Assembly: GCA_964448675.1 (NCBI GenBank) | Contig: CAYUZU010000023.1 | Span: 1-64,000 of the forward strand | Direction: 5' to 3' | DNA length: 64,000 nucleotides | Origin: CAYUZU01 sp964448675 | GTDB taxonomy: Bacteria; Planctomycetota; Phycisphaerae; UBA1845; Fen-1342 | Shown here: positions 39,060-46,765 of the stretch, piece after piece | Numbering within the stretch: position 1 is the stretch's first letter | Layout: the number at the start of each line of letters is the position of its first letter | The notes under the pieces: model-generated | The model's database searches: none | Told to the model about the DNA's origin: nothing | What the model saw: the letters and a program-made list of their open reading frames with translations, nothing else | Made by a program: the position numbers and the translations under genes

Positions 39060-39155
39060 CGGGAGTGGATGGGAATCGAACCCACCAGAGGCAGCTTGTA
39101 CTACCCCTCAACGGTTTTGAAGACCGCGGTGCCCACCAGGTGCACGGACACTCCC
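39060..39155 (-). tRNA. selC: tRNA-Sec (selenocysteine, anticodon UCA)
   Basis: The reverse complement reads GGGAGTGTCCGTGCACCTGG at the 5' end. It has anticodon stem-loop GCGGTCTTCAAAACCGT with UCA, a long variable arm (GAGGGGTAGTACAAGCTGCCTCT) and T-arm GGTGGGTTCGATTCCCATC, and ends in CACTCCC plus a G discriminator. The layout matches bacterial tRNA-Sec. The seven outer acceptor pairs are perfect; the eighth would be a U/C mismatch. It decodes UGA with SelB at the selD Sec codon. No other sel gene is adjacent. Confidence 0.92.
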
Positions 39156-39336
39156 TCGCGCGCACCGGCCCAGGGCCGACACGCACACACGGATCGTAGC
39201 GGCATCCGCCCCCGCGGCAAAGACCGGGAGAACTGTCGGCAGCGAGCGGTCAGTGGCCAGCGGTCCGGGTGTCAGCCGGGCCCCCTCTCGGCCGGCGGCC
39301 GCGACCCTGTATCGCGCTGCTCCCGCTCCCCATTGG

Positions 39337-41040
39337 CTATTCGTCAGTCTTGCCCACCCGCGAAAACGACCGCACCAGCGACGCCAGGTCCGGCAGGTCG
39401 GCGGCGTGGTGCACAACACGGTCACCGTCCGCCGCCAGCACCCACTCCACCGTCACCGCCCCGCCGTCGCGTACCAGCAGGTTCGCATGTCGCGCCTGCG
39501 GCCGGTACACGAAGCGGATCTGCTCCAGCGTCAGCCCGTAGCGCAGCAGCTTGTCCAGGACCACCGCGACACTGTCCGCGTGCGGGGCGATCACCGTGGC
39601 ACGCAGCTCGCACAGCTCGCTCGGATAGATGTCATACCGGCGGATGCGCGTGACCAGCTGCTTGAGGATGTTGGTGAGGCGGTTGCCGCCGTAGATCTTG
39701 TCGTACGGGCTGATGTGCGCCAGGTAGCTGAAGCGCCCCGGGTACCCGATCGCGACGGCGGTGCAGGTCGAAACACCCTGCGTGCGCAGCGCACCCGCAG
39801 GGCCGGCCTTGCGGAACTCGTCCATGTTCACCAGCCGTGCCGCCGCGGGCACCTCGGGACAGGCCCGCACCGGCGGCGGCGTCTGCGCCAGGCTGGCGAG
39901 GATGCGCGCCAGGCACGCCTCGCGATTCGCCCGATAGAAATCGGTGATGACCTCCGCCTCATCGAGCTGCGCCACCAGCGCCCATTCCTGCCCAAGCACG
40001 TCGACCCGCTCCACCGTGGCAAACACACGCACGCCACGATAGTCGCGCATCAGCCCCCGCCGTGGCCGGTCGTCGGTGGGCCACACCGCGGCGACCGACT
40101 CGACCGGGTACTCCAGGTGCGTCGGCTCGCCCGTGAAGCGCGAGTCGGTCAGCATCATGCGGTCGCGGTTGACGAGATAGACCTCGCCGGTGTCGCCGAG
40201 CTCAGCGCGGTCGACCATCAGCGCGTCGAGCATGCGGATGGCATACTGCAGGACAAACCAGCCTTCGTGCACGCCGTCGCGCAGCACCGGCACGACGACG
40301 AATGCCGATGGCTGCCCCGACGGTGCATAGTCGTGATAGTCGACGACGACCGGGTGCGGCGACCCGCCCAGGCAATCGCGCAAACCGCGCGCCAGGGGCG
40401 ACCCCTCGGCGATGCACGACTGGTAGTCGCGCTCGCAGCGGATGCTGAAGAACACGTACCGCTGCGGATCGACAAACAGCACGTCGTAGAAGCGCCAGTA
40501 GTGGTAGGCGTAGTACTCGGTGATCGACTCGCGCAGCCGCTCGGCGGCGCCCGACTGCCCGTCGCGGCCAGCTGCGCCCGCCACATGCAGCTCATGAAAC
40601 CACGCCAGCATGCGTTCGTCGGCCGCGCTGCGCTCGGCCGCCGCCGCGACATCCGACAGCAGTCCGGTGATGGCTTCCTTCTTCTGCTGCCGGACCCGAT
40701 CGAGGCGCGCAAAGGCCGCGGCGGAGTACGCGTATTCGCTGTGATCGACCTGCTGCGCCGCCGCCGGGACCGTGCGACGCCGCCAGGCCGGCCGGGTCTC
40801 GAGCTGCCGGTCCGCGTTCCGGGCCGCAGCCGGTTGCAACCGCGGTGCGTCCGCCCACAGGCGCAGCCCCTGCGGCAGGACCAACCCCAGCAACAGCCCG
40901 ATGCAAAGCGCCCCCGGAACGCGGAACGGCCACCACGCCCGGCTTTTCTGCGCGGCGGGCGGCGGCCGACGGACCGGGTCGGCCAACGCGTGGCTGATGC
41001 GCTTGGCGGGTTGACGCGTGGACCTGCGCTTGCTCATCAC
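39337..41040 (-). CDS. membrane double-Cache sensor with CheD-like C-terminal domain
   Basis: 567 residues. Residues 1-40 are basic, with a TM helix at about 42-60. Residues 100-370 look like a dCache ligand-binding domain (FYDVLFVDPQRYVFFSI, EGWFVLQYAIRMLDALM, LGDTGEVYLVNRDRMMLTDS), which would be extracytoplasmic. There is no second obvious TM helix. Residues about 405-520 match CheD: T420, C426 and H442 fall in TQGVSTCTAVAI and LAHISP with the spacing of the CheD Thr-Cys-His site. CheD deamidates or dephosphorylates chemotaxis partners. No chemotaxis genes are nearby. The CheD assignment is from motifs and should be treated as likely, not proven. Confidence 0.65.
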   Translation of the reverse strand: MMSKRRSTRQPAKRISHALADPVRRPPPAAQKSRAWWPFRVPGALCIGLLLGLVLPQGLRLWADAPRLQPAAARNADRQLETRPAWRRRTVPAAAQQVDHSEYAYSAAAFARLDRVRQQKKEAITGLLSDVAAAAERSAADERMLAWFHELHVAGAAGRDGQSGAAERLRESITEYYAYHYWRFYDVLFVDPQRYVFFSIRCERDYQSCIAEGSPLARGLRDCLGGSPHPVVVDYHDYAPSGQPSAFVVVPVLRDGVHEGWFVLQYAIRMLDALMVDRAELGDTGEVYLVNRDRMMLTDSRFTGEPTHLEYPVESVAAVWPTDDRPRRGLMRDYRGVRVFATVERVDVLGQEWALVAQLDEAEVITDFYRANREACLARILASLAQTPPPVRACPEVPAAARLVNMDEFRKAGPAGALRTQGVSTCTAVAIGYPGRFSYLAHISPYDKIYGGNRLTNILKQLVTRIRRYDIYPSELCELRATVIAPHADSVAVVLDKLLRYGLTLEQIRFVYRPQARHANLLVRDGGAVTVEWVLAADGDRVVHHAADLPDLASLVRSFSRVGKTDE

Positions 41041-41258
41041 TGCAGCCTCATGGCGACGATCAGTCGGGGGCGACCAGACCGGAGACCCCGCCGGGCCACC
41101 CCCGACGTCGCATCAACGGCCCCGCGACGGCGGGTGGAACCGTCCGGGCTACCGGTCTAATCGGGAATGTGAAACTCCGGATTTAGTTTATTTTGCCTGC
41201 CCGCCGCCGCCGATGTACAAGGACGTAGGCGCCCGGCAACAGCGCTGGAGATGTATCC

Positions 41259-41753
41259 GTGTTTCTTGGCAAAACCGTCGTCCACGGCATCTGCACCCTG
41301 TGCTTCCTCAGCCAGCGGCGCGAGGATGAGCTCGCGACGGCCGCGGCGGTCGCGCGGGCGGTGGAGATTCCGCCGGAACACGCGCGCAAGGTGCTCACCG
41401 CCCTGACGACAGCCGGCCTGATCACGTCGTCACGGGGCCGGATGGGCGGGTATATGCTGGCCCGCGGCCTCGACGAGATCACCATGCTGGATGCACTCGA
41501 CGCACTACACCCCGAAGCGGGCCGCGCCGCCCTGCAGCCGCGGGATTGTCCCGCAGCGCCGGGCGAGCCCTGCCGCGTGCTGCCCGGCCTCGGCGTGTTG
41601 CGGAACGACATTCGCCAGCTGTTCAGCCAGCGCACGATCGCCGAGGTGATCGGGACGAGCTGCCCGCCGTGCGCCCGGCACGAAGCGGTGCCGCAGTATC
41701 TACACGACGGCGCGGATCCTGCGGCCGAGGCACCCCCCAGCGCGCCGGTCTGA
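41259..41753 (+). CDS. Rrf2-family transcriptional regulator
   Basis: 164 residues. The N-terminal winged helix fits the family: GKTVVHGICTLCFLSQRRED, ATAAAVARAVEIPPEHARKVLTAL and AGLITSSRGRMGGYMLARGLDEITMLDALDAL. The central RMGGYMLAR wing is typical. The C-terminal part has cysteines in RDCPAAPGEPCRVL and TSCPPCARHE, one set more than the three-Cys pattern of IscR, so an Fe-S or redox sensor is plausible. Preceded by an AT-richer region (41170-41200) suited to a promoter. Target genes unknown. Confidence 0.85.
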   Translation: MFLGKTVVHGICTLCFLSQRREDELATAAAVARAVEIPPEHARKVLTALTTAGLITSSRGRMGGYMLARGLDEITMLDALDALHPEAGRAALQPRDCPAAPGEPCRVLPGLGVLRNDIRQLFSQRTIAEVIGTSCPPCARHEAVPQYLHDGADPAAEAPPSAPV

Positions 41754-41784
41754 TCCGTGACGTCCGCGACGGGAGGAAGCAAGT

Positions 41785-41817
41785 GCGGCCTGCCGGCGGC
41801 TGACACCGGCAGACCGC
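41785..41817. terminator. terminator-like hairpin between rrf2-like gene and htrA
   Basis: CTGCCGG and CCGGCAG pair perfectly, extended outward by GCGG/CCGC after one mismatch. It sits between convergent stops at 41753 and 41833. No U-run is present. Confidence 0.5.
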
Positions 41818-41832
41818 GTTGCCGGTTGGGGG

Positions 41833-43335
41833 TTACTTCTTGAGAAACACGAAGCGCTGCATGCCCTGCGTCCGCACCTGCAGGCGGACACCCTTGTCGA
41901 GGTTGTAGTCGCGCATCGCGCCGTTGAAATCGGTGACGTTGCTGACGGCCTGCCGCCCGACACGCGTGATCACGTCACCGACGCGCAAGCCGGCCCGCTC
42001 CGCCACGCCGCCGGGCGTGATGTTCGTGACGACCACGCCGCTGACATCACCGTCCAGGTTGAGCTGCTGGGCAATCTCGGGCGTGAGGGTCTGGAGCTTC
42101 ATGCCGACATCTTCGGCGACGCCCTGTCCGCCGGTTGCGGCGGCGACCGCGTTGCCCTCGAGCTCACCGATCTCGACGGCAATGGTCTTGCGCTCACCGT
42201 CGCGGACGACCTCGACCTCGGCCTCGCTGCCGGGCGTGGTCAGCGCGACCATGTGGCGCAGCTCGTTCATGTCTTCGACCGACTTGCCGTTGAAGCGGAC
42301 GATGATGTCGCCGGGCTTGATGCCGGCTTCGGCCGCCGGGCCGTTCTGAGGCACGTCACCGACGAGCACGCCGTCGGTGCTGTCGTACTCGAAGGATGCG
42401 GCCAGGTCGTCGGTGAGATCCTGGATGACCACGCCGAGCCAGCCGCGCGAGACTTCGCCTTCGCGGATAATGATGTCCATGATCTGGCGGGCCATGTTCG
42501 ACGGGATGGCGAAGCCGATGCCCTGATAGCCGCCGGTGCGCGTCGCGATGGCGGTATTGATGCCGACGACTTCACCCTTGAGATTCACCAGGGGCCCGCC
42601 ACTGTTGCCGGGATTGATCGCCGCATCGGTCTGGATGAAGTCCTCGTAATCGGTGATGCCGACATTGGCGCGGCCGGTCGCGCTGATGATGCCCGCGGTG
42701 ACGGTCTGGGGCAGGCCGAACGGATTCCCCATCGCCATGACCCATTCGCCGACCTTGAGCGCCTCCGAGTCGCCCAGTTCGGCCGGCATGAGCCCGCTGG
42801 CGTCGATCTGCAGCACGGCGAGATCGGTCTGCTCGTCGGTGCCGACGATCTCGGCGTCGAAGGTGCGGTCGTCGGAGAGCGACACGGTCACGCTGTCCGC
42901 ACCGCCGACAACGTGGTGGTTCGTAAGGATGTAACCGTCGTCACTCACGATCACCCCGGTGCCGAGGCCGCGCCGGACGTGCTGCTGGCCGCCGTCCTCA
43001 CCTTGCGGATTGCGCGGCATGCGGTTGCCGAAGAAGCGTTCGAAGAAGTCGTCGCCGAAGGGCCCCGGCAGGCCGCGCATCGGCCCGCGCTGCATCTCGA
43101 CGGTCTTGATCGACCGCACGCTGACAACCGATGGCGTGATCGCCTTCGTCACATGCTGAAAAGCAACAGACAGGTCGTTGGCCATGGCCAGCTGCTCGCG
43201 GGCAGCCTTCGCCTGGCCACTCTCCACCGCGTACGCGAACCGCCCCACCAGATCGGGCCAGCCCAGCCCGACGAGGATGGCGGCGACTGCAATGAGCGAG
43301 GTGTAGAGCAGGGTCCGAGGTTTGGTGACGTTCAC
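41833..43335 (-). CDS. Do-family periplasmic serine protease (DegP/DegQ/HtrA)
   Basis: 500 residues. Quality-control protease or chaperone of the periplasm. Seen: N-terminal signal-anchor (LLYTSLIAVAAILVGLG), catalytic His in ILTNHHVV, Asp in TDLAVLQI, Ser in NPGNSGGPLVNLKG, and two PDZ domains (about 300-385 and 405-495, with GWLGVVIQDL, AAEAGIKPGDIIVRFNGKSV, AERAGLRVGDVITRVGRQAV). Length and layout are normal. A Gly/Pro/Arg loop lies in the LA-loop region (MRGLPGPFGDDFFERFFGNR). Convergent with the Rrf2 gene. Confidence 0.96.
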   Translation of the reverse strand: MNVTKPRTLLYTSLIAVAAILVGLGWPDLVGRFAYAVESGQAKAAREQLAMANDLSVAFQHVTKAITPSVVSVRSIKTVEMQRGPMRGLPGPFGDDFFERFFGNRMPRNPQGEDGGQQHVRRGLGTGVIVSDDGYILTNHHVVGGADSVTVSLSDDRTFDAEIVGTDEQTDLAVLQIDASGLMPAELGDSEALKVGEWVMAMGNPFGLPQTVTAGIISATGRANVGITDYEDFIQTDAAINPGNSGGPLVNLKGEVVGINTAIATRTGGYQGIGFAIPSNMARQIMDIIIREGEVSRGWLGVVIQDLTDDLAASFEYDSTDGVLVGDVPQNGPAAEAGIKPGDIIVRFNGKSVEDMNELRHMVALTTPGSEAEVEVVRDGERKTIAVEIGELEGNAVAAATGGQGVAEDVGMKLQTLTPEIAQQLNLDGDVSGVVVTNITPGGVAERAGLRVGDVITRVGRQAVSNVTDFNGAMRDYNLDKGVRLQVRTQGMQRFVFLKK

Positions 43336-43705
43336 GTTGGCCTCCTTTATTCTCGTTCATCCCGGGCGTGTGCAACCGAATGCGGCCCGAGGATTCGTGC
43401 TGCGCCGAAGTCAGCTGCAAATCGCGTGCCACTGCGCCGCGTCCGTGCGGACCGATCGCCTGCGCGCCCTTCGGAGCCTTACGCAAAGGCCGCCACCGCG
43501 GTTCGTCGAGAGTTGTCGGGTCGTCGGGCCGTCCGCGCCCCGCGGCCACAGACGCCGTTGTGACGGTCACACTGCCAGTTTGGCCGGACAGGTCGACCCG
43601 CCGCGCTGAACTTGCTGTAAGCTCCTGTGGTCACAATGGTTGCAGGCGACAATCGGCCGGCGGTCTGGCACGCGAGTTGCTTGGTCTCTCCTGGAGGACC
43701 TGGAC
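43336..43705. other. 370-bp divergent intergenic region htrA/dnaJ
   Basis: No ORF with coding character and no RNA gene seen. It should hold the promoters of htrA (minus) and dnaJ (plus), both stress genes, but I could not fix boxes with confidence. Confidence 0.5.
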
Positions 43706-44773
43706 TTGGCTCAACGCGACTACTACGACATCCTGGGCGTGCAACGCGGCGCCGACGCCGACGAGATCAAACGCGCGTATCGCAAGCTCGCCATGAAGTG
43801 GCACCCCGACCGCAACAAGGACGACAAGGACGCCGAGCAACGCTTCAAGGAAATCAACGAGGCCTACCACGTCCTGGCCAATCCCGACACGCGGCAGAAA
43901 TACGACAAGTATGGCGAGCACTGGAAACAGGCCGAGGCCTACGAGGCCGCCGGCATCGACCCCAACGCCGGCGCACGCTGGTCCAGTGGCCCGGGCGGCG
44001 GCTACGGCGTCTGGGTGGACGAGGAAGACGGCAGCTTCGGCGGCTTCGAGGACTTCAGCAGCATCTTCGGCGAGATGTTCGGCGGCCGGTCGCCCTTCGG
44101 TGGCGCCACGCGTGGCGCGCGGCGGGCGCCCCGCCAGCAACGGGGCCAGGACGTCGGTGGTGACCTGTACCTCTCCCTGCGCGAGGCTCTGCACGGTTGC
44201 ACGCGCTCTATCCAGTTGCAGCAGAGCGCGGCATGCGGCGCCTGTAGCGGTAGCGGCCACACGGGCGGTCAGGTCTGTCGCAGTTGCGCCGGCAACGGCG
44301 AGACCCTCACCCGCCGACAGATCGACGTCAAAATCCCGCCAGGCGTGCGCGACGGCAGCACCATCCGCCTCAGCGGACAGGGCGCCCCCGGCGTCGGCGG
44401 CGGCCAGCGCGGCGACGTGCTCATCGCCATCCACCTGCAACCGCACCCCATCTTCCGCGTCATCGGCGATAACGTCGAGGTCGACCTGCCGGTCGCGCCG
44501 TGGGAGCTGACCCTCGGCGGCGCGGTCGACGTGCCGACCCTCGACGGAACCGTCAGCGTCAAGATCCCGCCAAAGTCGCACAACGGCCGGGTGATTCGGC
44601 TGCGCGGGCTCGGCTGGCCCCGGAAGGGCGGCGGCAAGGGCAACATGCTGGTGCGGCTGATCGCGGCGGTGCCGTCGCCAAAGAACGACGAGCAGCGCGC
44701 GGCCTATGAACGATTGCGCGAGGCTTTCCCCGGGTCGGTCCGCGACGAGTGGCAGCAGCGGGCGCGGCTGTAG
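43706..44773 (+). CDS. DnaJ-like J-domain co-chaperone with reduced zinc region
   Basis: 355 residues from TTG 43706, which has GGAGGACC ten bases upstream; no ATG fits the J-domain start. Residues 4-68 are a J domain (RDYYDILGVQRGADADEIKR, HPDRNKDD). A Gly/Phe region follows (SFGGFEDFSSIFGEMFGG). The zinc region has only two CxxCxGxG modules, CGACSGSG and CRSCAGNG, where standard DnaJ has four. The two C-terminal substrate-binding domains follow (VKIPPGVRDGSTIRLSGQG, HPIFRVIGDNVEVDLPVAPW). It stimulates DnaK. It sits between type I DnaJ and CbpA. No dnaK or grpE nearby. Confidence 0.93.
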   Translation: MAQRDYYDILGVQRGADADEIKRAYRKLAMKWHPDRNKDDKDAEQRFKEINEAYHVLANPDTRQKYDKYGEHWKQAEAYEAAGIDPNAGARWSSGPGGGYGVWVDEEDGSFGGFEDFSSIFGEMFGGRSPFGGATRGARRAPRQQRGQDVGGDLYLSLREALHGCTRSIQLQQSAACGACSGSGHTGGQVCRSCAGNGETLTRRQIDVKIPPGVRDGSTIRLSGQGAPGVGGGQRGDVLIAIHLQPHPIFRVIGDNVEVDLPVAPWELTLGGAVDVPTLDGTVSVKIPPKSHNGRVIRLRGLGWPRKGGGKGNMLVRLIAAVPSPKNDEQRAAYERLREAFPGSVRDEWQQRARL

Positions 44774-45145
44774 TGTAGCAGACGGACAGCCGACGCCTCA
44801 TCGATCAACCGGTCCGGCGGCTGATTGTACTCCCTCAGTCAGGGACATCCGAACCTGCCCGCGATTCGTGATGTACCACGCGCCTTTCGCCCTCTGCCGC
44901 CGTCCCGAGAGACACGGCTGTCACGCCGTGGTATTTCGCGTCTCGATCATCCCATTCACCGCCAGTGCCCCCCGCCCGCCGGCGCGCTGCATCGACACGA
45001 GTCGGGCCACAGCGCCACAGCGCGCGGGCGTTGCTGTCTTCCTCTGTGCCCCTGTGTCTCTGTGGTTGGTCTTCTTCTGTGAATCGCAACGTGCTTCACG
45101 GGCAAACCGCGACCGCGTCGCGGCCTGCGGCGGGTGAGACCCGCC
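44774..45145. other. 372-bp intergenic region with CT/GT-rich stretch
   Basis: No coding ORF seen between dnaJ and the convergent HAD gene. It contains a low-complexity stretch around 45041-45070 (CTCTGTGCCCCTGTGTCTCT) that resembles intergenic repeats seen in many environmental bacteria, and the REP-like copy at 45129. Confidence 0.45.
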
Positions 45146-45148
45146 CTA
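45129..45148. repeat. REP-like palindrome, copy 3
   Basis: GGCGGGTGAGACCCGCCCTA: inverted halves GGCGGGT/ACCCGCC. The CTA belongs to the TAG stop codon (reverse strand) of the HAD gene, so the element overlaps the coding end. Confidence 0.6.
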
Positions 45149-45808
45149 CCCGTCGGCGAGCAGCGCCGCCACCATGTCGACGGTGATCTCGTCGAGGTGG
45201 TCGACGATGCGGGCGGCGCCGGCCTCCTGCAACGCGTCGCGCGGCTGCGTGCCGGTCAGGGCGATCACCGCCGCGCCCGCCGCCACACCGGCCTGGACTC
45301 CGACCGGCGCGTCCTCGACCACGATACACTGCTGCGGCGAAATCCCCAGCCGCTCCGCCGCCAGAACGAAGCAATCCGGTGCGGGCTTGCCGTGCTCGAC
45401 GTCGAAGCCGTTGACGGTCGCGGCGAAGAACGGCGCAATGCCGCCGCGTTCGAGCACCAGCGTGAGGTTCTCCTCGGGACCGGACGTGCCCACGGCCAGC
45501 CGATAGCCGGCATCGCTGAGTCGCTGCAGCAAGTCGCGGCAGCCGGGCATCAACGGCACGTCGTCGCGCACCAGGTCACGATAGACGGCCTCCTTCTCGG
45601 CGTCGATCCGCTCGATTTCCTCGTCGCTCAGATCCTCGCCCCAGATGATGCGGATAATGTCGCGGCTCGGGCGGCCGAAGGTCTTGCCGAAGCGCTCGGC
45701 CGACACGTCGATGCCGTACTGCTGCGCGAGCACCTGCCAGCTTTCGTGATGGGGCTCGCCCGAGTCGACCAGCACGCCGTCCATATCGAAGATCACACCG
45801 TCGGGCAT
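45146..45808 (-). CDS. HAD-superfamily phosphatase (beta-phosphoglucomutase/phosphatase-like)
   Basis: 220 residues. Seen: motif I FDMDGVLVDSG with the nucleophile Asp, motif II in VGTSGPEEN, motif III with K in HGKPAPDCFVLAAERLG and motif IV VEDAPVGVQAGVAAG. The cap is helical (subfamily I), as in PgmB or phosphoglycolate phosphatases. Substrate unproven. Start at ATG 45808, with TGGAG ten bases upstream. Convergent with dnaJ. Confidence 0.9.
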   Translation of the reverse strand: MPDGVIFDMDGVLVDSGEPHHESWQVLAQQYGIDVSAERFGKTFGRPSRDIIRIIWGEDLSDEEIERIDAEKEAVYRDLVRDDVPLMPGCRDLLQRLSDAGYRLAVGTSGPEENLTLVLERGGIAPFFAATVNGFDVEHGKPAPDCFVLAAERLGISPQQCIVVEDAPVGVQAGVAAGAAVIALTGTQPRDALQEAGAARIVDHLDEITVDMVAALLADG

Positions 45809-45958
45809 GGAAACACTCCAATGGGGCCGCAAAGCGCGCAGCCGGGTTGACGAATACCGCTGCAGGATAACCGAGGCGTGCCATGCGGGAAAATGTCGAC
45901 CACGTCAGCCGAACGGCCGCCGGTTGTAGCCCTCCCGCCGGCCGTCTACACTTGCGCC

Positions 45959-46765
45959 ATGCAGGATAGCCATCAAGTGCCACCGGCAAGCGCCACAGCG
46001 CCAGACCCGACCGCGACCGCCGACCCGCCGGTGGTGGTGCGGGCCGCCGCGTTGCGCAAGGTCTACGACGCGGTGCACGGCCGGGTGACGGCCCTGGACG
46101 GCGTCGACCTGGACGTTCGCGCGGGCGAGTTCTGTGCGATCATGGGCGCCAGCGGGTCGGGCAAGAGCACGCTGCTGTACCTCGCCGGCGGCCTAACTCG
46201 CCCGACGGACGGCAGCATCACGATCGAGGACCACGACCTGGCGGCGATGTCGGACCGGGCGCGCACGGTGTTTCGGCGACGACGGCTGGGCATCGTCTTT
46301 CAGGAATACAACCTGCTGCCGACGCTGACGGCCCGCGAGAATGTCGCGCTGCCGATGCTGCTGGAGGGGCAGGCGGTGTCATCGTGTCTGGCGCGGGTGG
46401 ATGAGCTGCTCGACGCGGTCCACCTGCGCGAACGGGCCGACCATCGCCCCGACGCCCTGTCCGGCGGCGAGCAGCAGCGCGTGGCGATCGCGCGGGCGCT
46501 GCTCAACGATCCGGCGATCCTGCTGGCGGACGAGCCCACCGGCAACCTCGACTCGCGCCAGTCGGCCGAGATCTGGGCCCTGCTGCGACGGTTTGCCCGC
46601 GAGCGCAACAAGACCATCCTGATGGTGACGCACGAGGCCCAGGGCGCGGCGTATGCGGACCGGGTCATCGTTCTCAAGGACGGCCGCGTCATCGGCACGA
46701 TCGAACCAAAGGGCACCGCGGATGCGACACTGGTCGCGAATCGCTACCAGGAACTGGCGGGCTAA
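45959..46765 (+). CDS. ABC transporter ATP-binding protein (MacB/LolD type)
   Basis: 268 residues. Seen: Walker A GASGSGKSTLL, Q-loop region GIVFQEYNLLPTLTARENV, signature LSGGEQQRVAIARALL, Walker B ILLADEPTGNLDS, and the H-loop VTHEAQGAAYADR. The N-terminal about 25 residues are a low-complexity extension. The YNLLPTLTAREN and TGNLDS motifs belong to the MacB/LolD/FtsE group, which works with FtsX-like permeases. The permease gene overlaps it by 44 bp. Confidence 0.94.
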   Translation: MQDSHQVPPASATAPDPTATADPPVVVRAAALRKVYDAVHGRVTALDGVDLDVRAGEFCAIMGASGSGKSTLLYLAGGLTRPTDGSITIEDHDLAAMSDRARTVFRRRRLGIVFQEYNLLPTLTARENVALPMLLEGQAVSSCLARVDELLDAVHLRERADHRPDALSGGEQQRVAIARALLNDPAILLADEPTGNLDSRQSAEIWALLRRFARERNKTILMVTHEAQGAAYADRVIVLKDGRVIGTIEPKGTADATLVANRYQELAG

